Numbered from the stretch's first letter, positions 18,161 to 29,623 are shown. The stretch is DNA of 64,000 nucleotides from Burkholderiaceae bacterium (GCA_024235855.1 JACKLN010000011.1:100498-164497), one strand, 5' to 3'. The notes: generated by a model from the letters alone, not told the origin. Numbers and translations are program-made.

Positions 18161-19342
18161 CTAGTGCTGTTCCAGCGGCCGGGGCGGAAAGGTGTCCCAG
18201 CCCTGGCACCCAGGGCATTGCCAGAAGTAGTGGTGCGCCATGAAGCCGCAGGCGGCGCAACGGTAGCGCTGCAGGGGCGCTGCCGCGCGCTGCACGGCGG
18301 CATGCAACAGCGGGCGGGTGTCCGCGTGCCAGCGTGTCGTGTCGATGGCGAGCACCTCCGCGGCGGCGCCCAGGCTGGGTTGCGCCGCCAGGTGGTGCAG
18401 GCGCCGCGCGACTCCCTCTTCGGTGGGGATGGCGCCGTCGGGCACTTCGGGCCCCGGCGACGCGTCGAGATGGTCGCGGGCGCGCAGGGTGTCCAGCAGA
18501 GGGGCCTGCGCATAGGCTCGGTCGAGCACATCGCGCGCGGTGTCGCCACGGCCCAACCGGCGCGCCGCATCGGCATAGTCGGCCGCCACCAGGGCAAACC
18601 GCGCCGGGTCGCTGGCCGCCAGGTTTGCCCAGTGGGCGAGCGCCGCGTCGTCGTCGCCGGCGTCGCGTGCGAACTGCCCGGCCAGCAACGGCGGGCGTGG
18701 GGCCTCGGGGGCGATCCGGATGGCTTCGTCGATGCAGCGCCGGGCGCCGGCAGGGTCGCCAGCCGCCAGGGCGTCCATCGCTTGTTCACAGTGGTAGTGG
18801 GCGATGCGCGTGGCGAACGAACTCCCGTCGCGCTGCTCCAGTTCGGTCGCGGTCGTGATGGCCTGCGCCCAGTCACGCGAGCGCTCGAAGAGCGACAGCA
18901 GCGCGAGTCGGGCCTCGTTGTCGTAGGCGGAGCCCAGCAGGGCCCGCCAGGCAACTTCGGCGCGGTCGAAGAGGCCGGCCTTGGCGAAGTCCTGGGCCAG
19001 CGCGTGCTGCGCCCGGTCGTGATCCGCCGGCCGCAGGTCGGCCCGGGACAACAGATGCTGGTGCACGCGCACCGAGCGCTCGAACTCGCCGCGCCGGCGG
19101 AACAGGTTGCCGAGGGCGAAGTGAAGCTCGGTGGTGTCCGGGTCGTGCTGCACGGCCTCGATGAACGCGTCGATGGCCTTGTCCTGCTGCTCGTTGAGCA
19201 GCAGGTTCAGGCCTTCGAAGTAGGCGCGCGGTGCATCGCGCCGGTCGCGCCGCCACTGGCGCTGGTCCAGCCGCGAGGCGACCCAGCCCAGCACGAAGGC
19301 CATGGGCAGCCCGATCAGCAGCCACTGCAGTTCGAAATCCAT
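18161..19342 (-). CDS. lapB: lipopolysaccharide assembly protein LapB (TPR)
   Basis: A 393-residue inner-membrane protein. An N-terminal transmembrane helix (5-22) is followed by TPR repeats (for example NEQQDKAIDAFIEAVQHDP) and a C-terminal rubredoxin-like zinc knuckle with two CxxC pairs (YRCAACGF and FWQCPGCQGW). In E. coli LapB (YciM) links LpxC degradation by FtsH to lipopolysaccharide export. The upstream neighbour is lapA, as expected for the conserved pair. The stop is followed by the comEA-like gene after 128 bp. Confidence 0.93.
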   Translation of the reverse strand: MDFELQWLLIGLPMAFVLGWVASRLDQRQWRRDRRDAPRAYFEGLNLLLNEQQDKAIDAFIEAVQHDPDTTELHFALGNLFRRRGEFERSVRVHQHLLSRADLRPADHDRAQHALAQDFAKAGLFDRAEVAWRALLGSAYDNEARLALLSLFERSRDWAQAITTATELEQRDGSSFATRIAHYHCEQAMDALAAGDPAGARRCIDEAIRIAPEAPRPPLLAGQFARDAGDDDAALAHWANLAASDPARFALVAADYADAARRLGRGDTARDVLDRAYAQAPLLDTLRARDHLDASPGPEVPDGAIPTEEGVARRLHHLAAQPSLGAAAEVLAIDTTRWHADTRPLLHAAVQRAAAPLQRYRCAACGFMAHHYFWQCPGCQGWDTFPPRPLEQH

Positions 19343-19413
19343 GCGTCAGCGTGTCGGGCGTGGTGCCCGTGTGAGGCGGGGGTTGTCGTACGCCGGCGTC
19401 AAGGCGGCGGCAG

Positions 19414-19728
19414 TCACAGCAGTTCCCGGGGCGGTGGGGCGTCGAAACCCGACGGCACGGGGCCGGCTGGCGCGGCGCGAGGGCTCGAGGGTGCCGGGGG
19501 CGCGGCAACGGCGGGCATGCGCCGACGCAGGCGCCACCAGGCTGGCAGCATGGCCAGCACGCCGAGTGCGGTGCCGACGGCGAAGGCGATCAGCACCACG
19601 ACCACCAGCGATGCGCTCCAGTCGATGCCGAAGAACCAGTGCACGACCACGGTCTGCTGGTTGTTCAGCGCGAACGCGAACAAGCCGAAGAAGACGAAAC
19701 CCCGAAGGATCCAGACCAGCGCACGCAT
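19414..19728 (-). CDS. lapA: lipopolysaccharide assembly protein LapA domain protein
   Basis: A 104-residue membrane protein of the LapA (DUF1049) family. Two hydrophobic helices (about 6-22 and 41-64) flank NNQQTVVVHWFFGIDW, the family signature. The tail is rich in Pro and Ala. It forms a pair with lapB, which starts 71 bp downstream. A strong -10 candidate, TACAAT, lies 9 nt before the ATG at 19728, and a terminator separates the gene from ihfB, so lapAB seems to have its own promoter. Confidence 0.9.
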   Translation of the reverse strand: MRALVWILRGFVFFGLFAFALNNQQTVVVHWFFGIDWSASLVVVVLIAFAVGTALGVLAMLPAWWRLRRRMPAVAAPPAPSSPRAAPAGPVPSGFDAPPPRELL

Positions 19729-19737
19729 GTCGAGCCC

Positions 19738-19743
19738 ATTGTA
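19738..19743 (-). promoter_or_regulatory. -10 element of lapAB
   Basis: TACAAT on the minus strand, 9 nt before the lapA ATG. The leader would be only 2-3 nt long. It lies downstream of the ihfB terminator, which supports an independent lapAB transcript. Confidence 0.45.
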
Positions 19744-19839
19744 GGAGGCCGGGCAGCCGTGCATGGGGACGTCTCCCTGCCCCTGTGGCACGGAACGGCT
19801 GCGGACGGCGATGGCCGGAGGTCGGATGGCCTGGACCTC

Positions 19840-19871
19840 AAAAGCGAGGCGGGGCCCCGAGGGGCCCCGCC
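19840..19871 (-). terminator. intrinsic terminator after ihfB
   Basis: A perfect 11-bp stem, GGCGGGGCCCC (19848-19858) and its complement (19861-19871), closes on a 2-nt spacer. On the minus strand it is followed within a few bases by TTTT (19840-19843). It ends the rpsA-ihfB transcript 28 bp beyond the ihfB stop. Confidence 0.75.
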
Positions 19872-19898
19872 GTGTGGGTTGCCGACCAGTGCCGGCAC

Positions 19899-20210
19899 TC
19901 AGTCGCGCGACGCGTCGGCAGAAGCCGCAGGCTGGGCGTCCACGGCCTCGCGCAGGGCCTTGCCCGGCTTGAAGTGCGGCACCAGCTTCTCGGGGATCGT
20001 GACCTGCTCGCCGCTGCGGGGATTGCGCCCCACACGCGGCGGTCGGCGGCTGATCGAGAAGCTGCCGAAGCCGCGGATCTCGATGCGGTGCCCGCGCGCG
20101 AGCGCGTCGGACATCGCGTCGAGGATCGTCTTCACCGCGAACTCGGTGTCGCGCTGCGTCAGCTGGCCGAAGCGTTCGGCCAGCTTGTTGACGAGGTCGG
20201 AACGCGTCAT
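19899..20210 (-). CDS. ihfB: integration host factor subunit beta
   Basis: A 103-residue DNA-bending protein of the HU/IHF family. MTRSDLVNKLAERFGQLTQRD at the N-terminus and the beta-arm GRNPRSGEQV with Pro at the intercalating tip identify the beta subunit. It pairs with IhfA, which is not in the window. It lies 9 bp downstream of rpsA, the standard order, and is closed by a strong terminator. The Ala/Asp-rich tail is a few residues longer than in E. coli. Confidence 0.96.
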   Translation of the reverse strand: MTRSDLVNKLAERFGQLTQRDTEFAVKTILDAMSDALARGHRIEIRGFGSFSISRRPPRVGRNPRSGEQVTIPEKLVPHFKPGKALREAVDAQPAASADASRD

Positions 20211-20219
20211 CCCGAAGGA

Positions 20220-21935
20220 TTACTCGCTGCGGTTGTCCAGCTTGGCACGCAGCAGGGCGCCCAGGCTGGTGGTGCCGGCGTTCTCGCGCTCGTTGGTCTG
20301 CGACAGACGCTGCATGGCTTCCTGCGTGTCGGCACTGTCCTTGGCCTTGATCGACAACTGGATGTTGCGCGTCTTGCGGTCGACGTTGACGATCATCACC
20401 GAGACCTCGTCGCCTTCCTTGAGCACGTTGCGCGCGTCCTCGACACGGTCGCGGCTGATCTCGCTGGCGCGCAGGTAGCCGGACACGTCGTCGTTGAGCT
20501 GCACCTCGGCACCGCGCGGGTCGACCGCCGTCACCTTGCCGGTGACGATGGCACCGCGGTCATTCAGCGTGACGAAGCTGGTGAACGGGTCGGTGTCGAG
20601 CTGCTTGATGCCCAGGCTGATGCGCTCGCGCTCCACGTCCACGGCCAGCACGATGGCCTCGACGTCCTGGCCCTTCTTGTAGTTGCGCACCGCGCTCTCG
20701 CCCGGCTCGTTCCACGACAGGTCGGACAGGTGCACCAGGCCGTCGATGCCCGAGGCCAGACCGATGAAGATGCCGAAGTCGGTGATGCTCTTGACCGGGC
20801 CGGAGACCTTGTCGCCGCGCTTGACATTGGTCGCGAACTCTTCCCACGGGTTGGGCATGCACTGCTTCATGCCCAGCGAGATGCGGCGCTTGTCCTCGTC
20901 GATCTCCAGGACCATGACCTCGACCTCGTCGCCCAGCGTGACGACCTTGCTCGGGGCGACGTTCTTGTTCGTCCAGTCCATCTCGGAGACGTGCACCAGG
21001 CCCTCGATGCCCGGCTCGATCTCGACGAACGCGCCGTAGTCGGCGATGTTCGTGACCTTGCCGAACAGGCGGGTGCCGGTGGGGTAGCGGCGCGAGACGC
21101 CCATCCAGGGGTCGTCGCCCAGCTGCTTCAGGCCCAGGCTGACGCGGCTCTTCTCGGCGTCGAACTTCAGCACCTTGGCGGTGAGCTCCTGGCCGACCTG
21201 CACCACCTCGCTGGGGTGGCGCACGCGACGCCAGGCCATGTCGGTGATGTGCAGCAGGCCGTCGATGCCGCCCAGGTCCACGAACGCGCCGTACTCGGTG
21301 ATGTTCTTGACCACGCCGTTGACGATGGCACCTTCGTGCAGTGTCTCCAGCAGCTTCTGGCGCTCCTCGCCCATCGAGGCCTCGACCACGGCACGGCGCG
21401 ACAGCACGACGTTGTTGCGCTTGCGGTCGAGCTTGATGACCTTGAACTCCATGGTCTTGCCCTCGAAGGGCGTCATGTCCTTCACCGGGCGGGTGTCGAG
21501 CAGGCTGCCGGGCAGGAAGGCGCGGATGCCGTTGACCAGCACCGTCAGGCCGCCCTTGACCTTGCCGGAGACGGTGCCGGTGACGAATTCACCGCTCTCC
21601 AGCGCGTTCTCCAGCGCCATCCACGACGCCAGGCGCTTGGCCTTGTCGCGCGACAGGATGGTGTCGCCGTAGCCGTTCTCGACCGCCTCGACGGCGACCG
21701 CAACGAAGTCGCCGACCTGGACCTCGAGCTCGCCCTGGTCGTTCTTGAACTCCTCGACCGGGATGTAGGCCTCGCTCTTCAGGCCGGCGTTGACCACCAC
21801 GTGGTTGAAGTCGATGCGGACCACCTCGGCGGAGATGACCTCGCCGACGCGCATGTCGGCCGACTTCAGCGATTCTTCGAATAGGGCGGCAAAGGACTCG
21901 CCGCCACCGGTGGTGGCAGTTTGGGTTTGGGACAT
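20220..21935 (-). CDS. rpsA: 30S ribosomal protein S1
   Basis: A 571-residue protein with six S1/OB RNA-binding repeats, each showing the pattern GxVxxIxxYGAFVxL (for example GVVKNITEYGAFVDLGG and GKVTNIADYGAFVEIEP). It binds mRNA and brings it to the 30S subunit. The C-terminus is short (GALLRAKLDNRSE). AGGAAA precedes the ATG at 21935. A possible own promoter, TTGACC (22007-22012) and TTGCAT (21984-21989) at 17 bp, lies between it and the cytidylate kinase end. Confidence 0.97.
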   Translation of the reverse strand: MSQTQTATTGGGESFAALFEESLKSADMRVGEVISAEVVRIDFNHVVVNAGLKSEAYIPVEEFKNDQGELEVQVGDFVAVAVEAVENGYGDTILSRDKAKRLASWMALENALESGEFVTGTVSGKVKGGLTVLVNGIRAFLPGSLLDTRPVKDMTPFEGKTMEFKVIKLDRKRNNVVLSRRAVVEASMGEERQKLLETLHEGAIVNGVVKNITEYGAFVDLGGIDGLLHITDMAWRRVRHPSEVVQVGQELTAKVLKFDAEKSRVSLGLKQLGDDPWMGVSRRYPTGTRLFGKVTNIADYGAFVEIEPGIEGLVHVSEMDWTNKNVAPSKVVTLGDEVEVMVLEIDEDKRRISLGMKQCMPNPWEEFATNVKRGDKVSGPVKSITDFGIFIGLASGIDGLVHLSDLSWNEPGESAVRNYKKGQDVEAIVLAVDVERERISLGIKQLDTDPFTSFVTLNDRGAIVTGKVTAVDPRGAEVQLNDDVSGYLRASEISRDRVEDARNVLKEGDEVSVMIVNVDRKTRNIQLSIKAKDSADTQEAMQRLSQTNERENAGTTSLGALLRAKLDNRSE

Positions 21936-21983
21936 GTGGTTTCCTGGGCCCGGCGGGGGGAAGATTCAGAGGCCGGGCGATGA

Positions 21984-22012
21984 ATGCAACATCCGTTGCG
22001 GGGTTAGGTCAA
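21984..22012 (-). promoter_or_regulatory. possible rpsA promoter
   Basis: On the minus strand TTGACC (22007-22012) is followed after 17 bp by TTGCAT (21984-21989). The -35 is good and the -10 poor. It sits just past a terminator-like hairpin at the aroA-cmk stop, where an rpsA promoter is expected. Confidence 0.35.
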
Positions 22013-22046
22013 AAACTCCACGACGGGCAGGGCGCCCGCCGCGACG

Positions 22047-22074
22047 AAAACCTTCGCCACTCAGGCGGCGAAGG
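22047..22074 (-). terminator. terminator-like hairpin spanning the aroA-cmk stop
   Basis: On the minus strand CCTTCGCC and GGCGAAGG form an 8-bp stem around an 8-nt loop (22051-22074), followed by TTTT (22047-22050). The stop codon of aroA-cmk lies in the loop region, so ribosomes reaching the end of the gene would cover the stem. It may act as a partial terminator or attenuator before rpsA. Confidence 0.5.
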
Positions 22075-24085
22075 GTCTGCGCTCAGCCCACCACGCCAGC
22101 ACCCGGGCGACCGATTCTTCGACCGTGAGCGTGGAGTTGTCGAGCTGCACCGCATCCTCGGCCGGCTTCAGGGGCGCCACGATGCGGGAGCTGTCCCGCA
22201 GGTCGCGCGCCTCCAAGTCGGCGCGAAGGGCCTGGATACTAGATGAAATTCCCTTTGAAATCAACTGCTTGTGGCGGCGTTCCGCACGCTGCGCGGCGCT
22301 GGCGGTGAGGTAGACCTTCAGTTGCGCATCCGGGAACACCACGGTGCCCATGTCCCGGCCGTCGGCCACCAGGCCCGGCGCCCGGCGGAACGCCAGTTGC
22401 AGGCCGTGCAGCGCCTCGCGCACGGCCGGCAGCGCCGACACCCGCGAGGCCATCATGCCCGCCTGTTCGCTGCGCAGGGCGTCGGTGACGTCTTGGCCCC
22501 GCAGCCAGCAGCGCCCACCGTCGAACCGCAGGTCCAGCAGGCCGGCCACGCGGGCCACGGCCGCTTCGTCGGCCGGGTCCACGCCATCGTCCATCATCGC
22601 CAGCCCGGTGGCGCGGTAGAGCGCGCCCGAGTCCAGCAGGTGGTAGCCCAGGGCCTGTGCCACCTCGGTTGCCAGCGTGCCCTTGCCGGACGCCGTGGGC
22701 CCGTCGACGGCGATCACCGGCACGTCCTCGGGCCGCGCCCGCGCGACGCCGAACAGGGCGTCGAAGTAGCCGGGGAAGGTCTTGGCCACGCAGTGCGGCT
22801 CGAGGATGCGCACCGGCACGCGGTCCGGATTGAACGCAGCCAGCGACAGGCACATGGCCATGCGGTGGTCGTCGTAGGTGCGCACCGCCGCGGCCCGCCA
22901 GGCGTGCCGGGCCGGCGGGGTGACGGTGATGTAGTCGGCACCTTCCTCCACCACGGCGCCCACGCGCCGAAGTTCCGCGGCCATCGCGGCGATGCGGTCG
23001 GTCTCCTTGACGCGCCAGCTGGCGATGTTGGTCAGCCGCGTGGTGCCGTCGGCGAAGAGGGCCATCGCGGCCAGGGTCATCGCTGCGTCGGGGATGTGGT
23101 TGCAGTCCAGCGTGATGGCCTTGAGTGGCCACAGGCCGCGGTGCACGCTCAGCCAGCCAGGCCCACCGCGCACCTGCGCGCCCATGGCCTGCGCAGCCTC
23201 GACGAAGCGGATGTCGCCCTGGATGCTGTCCAGCCCCACGCCCTCGATGCGCACCGGCGCGCCGCCGTCGGCGGCGATGGCGCCGAGCGCGATGAAGTAC
23301 GACGCCGACGAGGCATCGCCTTCCACGTGGATGTGGCCTGGCGTGCGGTAGCGGCTGCCGGCCGGGATCGTGAAGCGCGACCAGCCCTGGCGTTCGACCT
23401 CGATGCCGAAGCGCGCCAGCAGGTTCAGCGTGATCTCCACGTAGGGGCGCGAGATGAGTTCGCCGTCGACGGTGATCACCACGTCGCGCGCGCCGGCCAC
23501 CAGCGGCAGAGCCAGCAGCAGCGCGGTCAGGAACTGGCTGGACACGTCGCCGCGCACGCGGATTGGCAGGTCCAGCGCCAGCGTGCCGCCGGCGCTGCCG
23601 TGCAGGCGCAGTGGCGGGTAGCCCGGCGTGCCCAGGTCCTCGACCTGACAGCCCAACGGCCGCAGCGCGTCGACCAGGTCGCCGATCGGGCGCTCGTGCA
23701 TGCGCGGCACGCCGGCCAGCGTGAAGCTGCCGCCCTGCGTGGCGGCCAGCACCGCCAGGGCCGCGGTGAGCGGGCGCATCGCGGTGCCGGCGTTGCCGAG
23801 GAACAGGTCGGCCTCATGCACCTGCAGGCGGCCGCCCAGGCCGGTGACGTGCAGCACGCCGCCGTCGTCACGCAGCGTGCAGCCCAGCGCACGCAGTGCG
23901 TCGAGCATCACGCGCGTGTCGTCCGAATCGAGCAGGTCGTGGACGGCCGTCGTGCCGGCGGCCAACCCGGCCAGCAGCAGCACGCGGTTGGAGATGCTCT
24001 TGGACCCTGGCAGGCGCACGGTGCCGGAGGCGCCAGCCAGCGGGGGCAGGTCGAGGAAGGGGCGGTGGGTCGGGGGCGCGGTCAT
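22061..24085 (-). CDS. aroA-cmk: bifunctional 3-phosphoshikimate 1-carboxyvinyltransferase / cytidylate kinase
   Basis: A 674-residue fusion. The first 440 residues are EPSP synthase (shikimate pathway): LPGSKSISNRVLLLAGLA, FLGNAGTAMRPL and the ETDRI loop are visible. After the linker ARARPEDVP the cytidylate kinase begins with VIAVDGPTASGKGT (Walker A), and later shows DGRDMGTVVFPDA. Both halves look complete. Separate aroA and cmk genes sit in this order in most relatives, so the fusion arose by loss of the boundary. The start is uncertain: ATG at 24085 lacks a ribosome binding site, and an in-frame GTG at 24181 would add 32 residues encoded by a 12-bp repeat. Confidence 0.95.
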   Translation of the reverse strand: MTAPPTHRPFLDLPPLAGASGTVRLPGSKSISNRVLLLAGLAAGTTAVHDLLDSDDTRVMLDALRALGCTLRDDGGVLHVTGLGGRLQVHEADLFLGNAGTAMRPLTAALAVLAATQGGSFTLAGVPRMHERPIGDLVDALRPLGCQVEDLGTPGYPPLRLHGSAGGTLALDLPIRVRGDVSSQFLTALLLALPLVAGARDVVITVDGELISRPYVEITLNLLARFGIEVERQGWSRFTIPAGSRYRTPGHIHVEGDASSASYFIALGAIAADGGAPVRIEGVGLDSIQGDIRFVEAAQAMGAQVRGGPGWLSVHRGLWPLKAITLDCNHIPDAAMTLAAMALFADGTTRLTNIASWRVKETDRIAAMAAELRRVGAVVEEGADYITVTPPARHAWRAAAVRTYDDHRMAMCLSLAAFNPDRVPVRILEPHCVAKTFPGYFDALFGVARARPEDVPVIAVDGPTASGKGTLATEVAQALGYHLLDSGALYRATGLAMMDDGVDPADEAAVARVAGLLDLRFDGGRCWLRGQDVTDALRSEQAGMMASRVSALPAVREALHGLQLAFRRAPGLVADGRDMGTVVFPDAQLKVYLTASAAQRAERRHKQLISKGISSSIQALRADLEARDLRDSSRIVAPLKPAEDAVQLDNSTLTVEESVARVLAWWAERRPFAA

Positions 24086-24091
24086 GGGGAG

Positions 24092-24163
24092 GTCTCGGTC
24101 GGCGTCGCCTGCGGTGTCGACGGCGGTGTCACGGCCGGGTTCACTGCCGGGTTCACTGCCGGG
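24092..24163. repeat. degenerate 12-bp tandem repeat between tyrA and aroA
   Basis: Five consecutive 12-bp units run from 24104 to 24163: GTCGCCTGCGGT, GTCGACGGCGGT, GTCACGGCCGGG and two identical TTCACTGCCGGG. A more diverged sixth unit lies at 24092-24103. The tyrA stop codon lies inside the last unit. Units are multiples of three, so copy changes preserve the reading frame; in the aroA frame they would encode PGSE-type tetrapeptides. Confidence 0.7.
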
Positions 24164-25037
24164 TGGTGCCGCGCCCGCCACCCATCTGCCAGCCGGCCCG
24201 GCCCTCCGACGCGGTGCGGATCAGGTCCTCCAGCGCGTCGGCGTTGCCTGACTTCATCACGTGTTCCAGCGCATCGAGCGTGGTGCGGAAGCGGGCCGAC
24301 TGCTTGAGCACCTCTTCGCGGTTGGCGATCAGGATGTCGCGCCAGATCGCCGGGTCGCCCGCGGCGATGCGGGTGAAGTCGCGGAAGCCCGGGCCGGCCA
24401 GCGACAGGAAGTCTCGGCCAGAGGGGTGTCGCGTCACGGCGCTGAAGTAGGCGAAGGCCAGCAGGTGCGGCAGGTGGCTGACGGCGGCAAAGGCGGCGTC
24501 GTGGTTCTCCGGCGACATCTTCAGCACCTGTGCCCCGACCGCGGACCAGACGTCGGTGGCCTTCTGCACCAGCACCGGGTTGGTCTGCTGCACCGGTGTC
24601 AGGATCACCTGGCGGCCGTTGTAGAGGCTGGCGTCGGCGTGCTGGATGCCGGCCACTTCCTTGCCCGCGATGGGGTGGGCTGGCACGAAGCTGGGCACAC
24701 GCTCGCGCAGCACACGGCGTGCGGCGTCCACCACGTCGCGCTTGGTGCTGCCCACGTCCATGAACAGCACGCCGGGCTCCACGAGGTGGCGGATGGCCTT
24801 GAAGGTGCCCTCGGTGGCCGCCACCGGCACGGCGATCAGCACGATGTCCGATCCGGCCACGGCCAGCAGTGCCGATTCGGCGGCAACGTCGATGATGCCC
24901 AGCTTCTTTGCGCGCTCGGTGGTCGACGGCGACTTGCTGTAGCCGACCACGCGGCGCACCAGGCCGCCACGCTTGAGCGCCAGCGCGAACGAGCCGCCCA
25001 TCAGGCCGCATCCAATGACACCGAGCTGGTTGAACAT
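24153..25037 (-). CDS. tyrA: prephenate dehydrogenase
   Basis: A 294-residue enzyme of tyrosine synthesis that oxidises prephenate (or arogenate) with NAD(P). The Rossmann motif GVIGCGLMGGSFALAL (6-21) opens the protein. PAHPIAGKE (conserved catalytic His region) and HLPHLLAFAYF follow. No ACT domain or chorismate mutase domain is present, the usual form outside enterics. It lies 15 bp downstream of pheA on the same strand. The last codons and the stop are part of a 12-bp tandem repeat. Confidence 0.94.
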   Translation of the reverse strand: MFNQLGVIGCGLMGGSFALALKRGGLVRRVVGYSKSPSTTERAKKLGIIDVAAESALLAVAGSDIVLIAVPVAATEGTFKAIRHLVEPGVLFMDVGSTKRDVVDAARRVLRERVPSFVPAHPIAGKEVAGIQHADASLYNGRQVILTPVQQTNPVLVQKATDVWSAVGAQVLKMSPENHDAAFAAVSHLPHLLAFAYFSAVTRHPSGRDFLSLAGPGFRDFTRIAAGDPAIWRDILIANREEVLKQSARFRTTLDALEHVMKSGNADALEDLIRTASEGRAGWQMGGGRGTTRQ

Positions 25038-25052
25038 CGGGGTGCTTCAGCG

Positions 25053-26150
25053 TCAGTGGACGTCGACCGGGTAGGCGCCCAGCACCTTGAAGAAGGCGCA
25101 GGCTTCGCGCAGCGCGGTCAGCGCCGCGGCCACGTTCGGCTGGTCGGGGTGGCCGTCGAGGTCGATGTAGAAGTAGTACTCCCACTGCCCGCTGCGCGCG
25201 GGGCGGGACTCGAACCGCGTCATCGACACGCCGTGGGTCTTCAACGGCACCAGCAGGTCATGCACGGCGCCAGGCTGGTTGGGCACCGAGACCACCAGGC
25301 TGGTGCAGTCGTGGCCCGAGGCCGCCGGCGCCGGATGACGCCGCGGGTCGGTCACGATGGCAAAGCGCGTGCGGTTGTGCGGGTCGTCCTGGATCGCCGG
25401 GGCGACGACGTGCAGGCCGTACTCGCTGCCGGCGCGCGTGCTGGCGATGGCGGCGATCGACGGATCCTCGGCCGCCAGCCGCGCCCCTTCGGCATTGCTG
25501 GCCGCCGGGCGGCGCTCGACGCCGGGCAGGTGCGTGCCCAGCCACTCGTGGCACTGCGCCAGCGCCTGCGGATGGGCGAGCACGGTGCGGATGCCGGCCA
25601 GGCTGTTGTCCTTGCGCAGCAGGTTGTGGCGCACGAAGAGGCTGGTCTCGCCGATGATGGACAGCGGCGTATGCAGGAACAGGTCCAGCGTGCGCGCCAC
25701 ACCGCCCTCGGTGCTGTTCTCCACCGCCACGACCCCGAAGTCGGCGGCGCCGGCAGCCGTGGTGTTGAACACCTCGTCGAAGCTGGCGCAGGGCACGCGC
25801 ACGATGCTGCTGCCGAAGAAGCCCAGCGCGGCCTCCTCGCTGAAGGTGCCAGCCGGGCCCAGGTAGGCCACGCGGGTGGGGGTTTCCAGCGCACGGCAGG
25901 CCGACATGATCTCGCGCCAGATCGGCGCGATGTTGTCGGCTTTCAGCGGGCCGGCGTTGCGGCGCTTGAGGTTGTCGATGACCTGGGCCTCGCGCTCGGG
26001 CCGGAAGACCACCGAGCCCTCGCGCTTCTTCAGCTCGCCCACCTCCTGCGCCAGTGCGGCGCGGCGGTTCAGCAGCGTCAGCAGTTCAGCGTCGGTGGCG
26101 TCGATGCGCTCGCGCAGCGTGGCCAGCGAAGGCGCGGTGGCGTCGGTCAT
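25053..26150 (-). CDS. pheA: bifunctional chorismate mutase / prephenate dehydratase
   Basis: A 365-residue P-protein for phenylalanine synthesis. An AroQ-type chorismate mutase domain (about 8-90: LRERIDATDAELLTLLNRR) is followed by a dehydratase domain (YLGPAGTFSEEAA; VVAVENSTEGGV; the TRFAIV motif with its catalytic Thr) and an ACT regulatory domain (SLVVSVPNQPGAVHDLL; ESRPARSGQWEYYFYID). Feedback inhibition by phenylalanine through the ESRP motif is expected. It sits in a leftward run with tyrA and aroA-cmk. The usual upstream serC and downstream hisC of this locus are absent. Confidence 0.95.
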   Translation of the reverse strand: MTDATAPSLATLRERIDATDAELLTLLNRRAALAQEVGELKKREGSVVFRPEREAQVIDNLKRRNAGPLKADNIAPIWREIMSACRALETPTRVAYLGPAGTFSEEAALGFFGSSIVRVPCASFDEVFNTTAAGAADFGVVAVENSTEGGVARTLDLFLHTPLSIIGETSLFVRHNLLRKDNSLAGIRTVLAHPQALAQCHEWLGTHLPGVERRPAASNAEGARLAAEDPSIAAIASTRAGSEYGLHVVAPAIQDDPHNRTRFAIVTDPRRHPAPAASGHDCTSLVVSVPNQPGAVHDLLVPLKTHGVSMTRFESRPARSGQWEYYFYIDLDGHPDQPNVAAALTALREACAFFKVLGAYPVDVH

Positions 26151-26172
26151 CGGCAGGTGGTCCGTCCGTGGG

Positions 26173-26745
26173 TCACTTGCCCGTCGCGGCGCCGGACGCG
26201 CCGGCCGGCGGGGTCAGGCCCAGGCGCTTGGCCATGGTCTGGTCCAGTGCCTTCAGGCGGGTTTCCATCTGCGGCTTGACCTCGGCCACCAGCTTCTCGC
26301 CCAGGGCCTTCTGCATGTCCGGGGCCAGGGTCTGGAACTTGCGCCAGGCCTCGGACCGGAACACGCCCAGCACCTCCTGCAGTTCCGCCTCGGTCATCTT
26401 CTCGGCCAGCACCGGGCCGATGGTCGTGGGGGCCAGTGCACGGGCACGGTCACGCACCACGGGATAGGCATCCTCGGCGTACTTGCGCACGTCGGCCTGC
26501 AGCGCCTGGCCCATGGCCTGCTGCTGGTCGGCCGCCACGTTGCGTCGCACCAGCGCGGCGGCGCGCTGCAGCAGCTGCACGGCCGGCTGCTCCACCAGCT
26601 GGCGGGCGACCTGGTCGATGCCGGCCTGCTGCGCCTGCAGGATCTGGTCGACCAGTTGCTGCTTCTGCGGCGACACGGCGGTCTGCGCGTGCGCCGTGGC
26701 GGTGAAGGCCAGCAGGGTCGCCAGCAGCAGGGCACTCTTCGTCAT
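26173..26745 (-). CDS. DUF2059 domain secreted protein
   Basis: A 190-residue protein with a signal peptide cleaved after AHA (about residue 20) and a helical DUF2059 domain rich in Gln and Ala (LAEKMTEAELQEVLGVFRSEAWRKFQ). Function is unknown. The ATG at 26745 lies one base after the gyrA stop codon, so the gene is probably translated by coupling to gyrA. It takes the position usually held by serC in this gene block. Confidence 0.85.
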   Translation of the reverse strand: MTKSALLLATLLAFTATAHAQTAVSPQKQQLVDQILQAQQAGIDQVARQLVEQPAVQLLQRAAALVRRNVAADQQQAMGQALQADVRKYAEDAYPVVRDRARALAPTTIGPVLAEKMTEAELQEVLGVFRSEAWRKFQTLAPDMQKALGEKLVAEVKPQMETRLKALDQTMAKRLGLTPPAGASGAATGK

Positions 26746-26746
26746 C

Positions 26747-29353
<2,607 letters not shown>

Positions 29354-29623
29354 GCAACGGGCGGGCAGGGGGCGCGCAATGCCAGGCCCCTTGGGGGCTG
29401 GCGACGGATCTGAGGATTCTAAGGGCGCCGACCTGTCGCACCTGCGCAACAGGCAGCGCCGGGAAGCGCGCCACTGGCGCCAAAATGCGGGCCGTTACAC
29501 GCCCTATGGCACAATGAATCGTCGCTGGCAAGCAGGCGCAGATGCGTGTGTTTGCCTACCCGATTCGGATCCCGGTTCCGGACATTTCGCAGGCGTCTGC
29601 GGCTTTCCTCGAGAGGAGAATCA

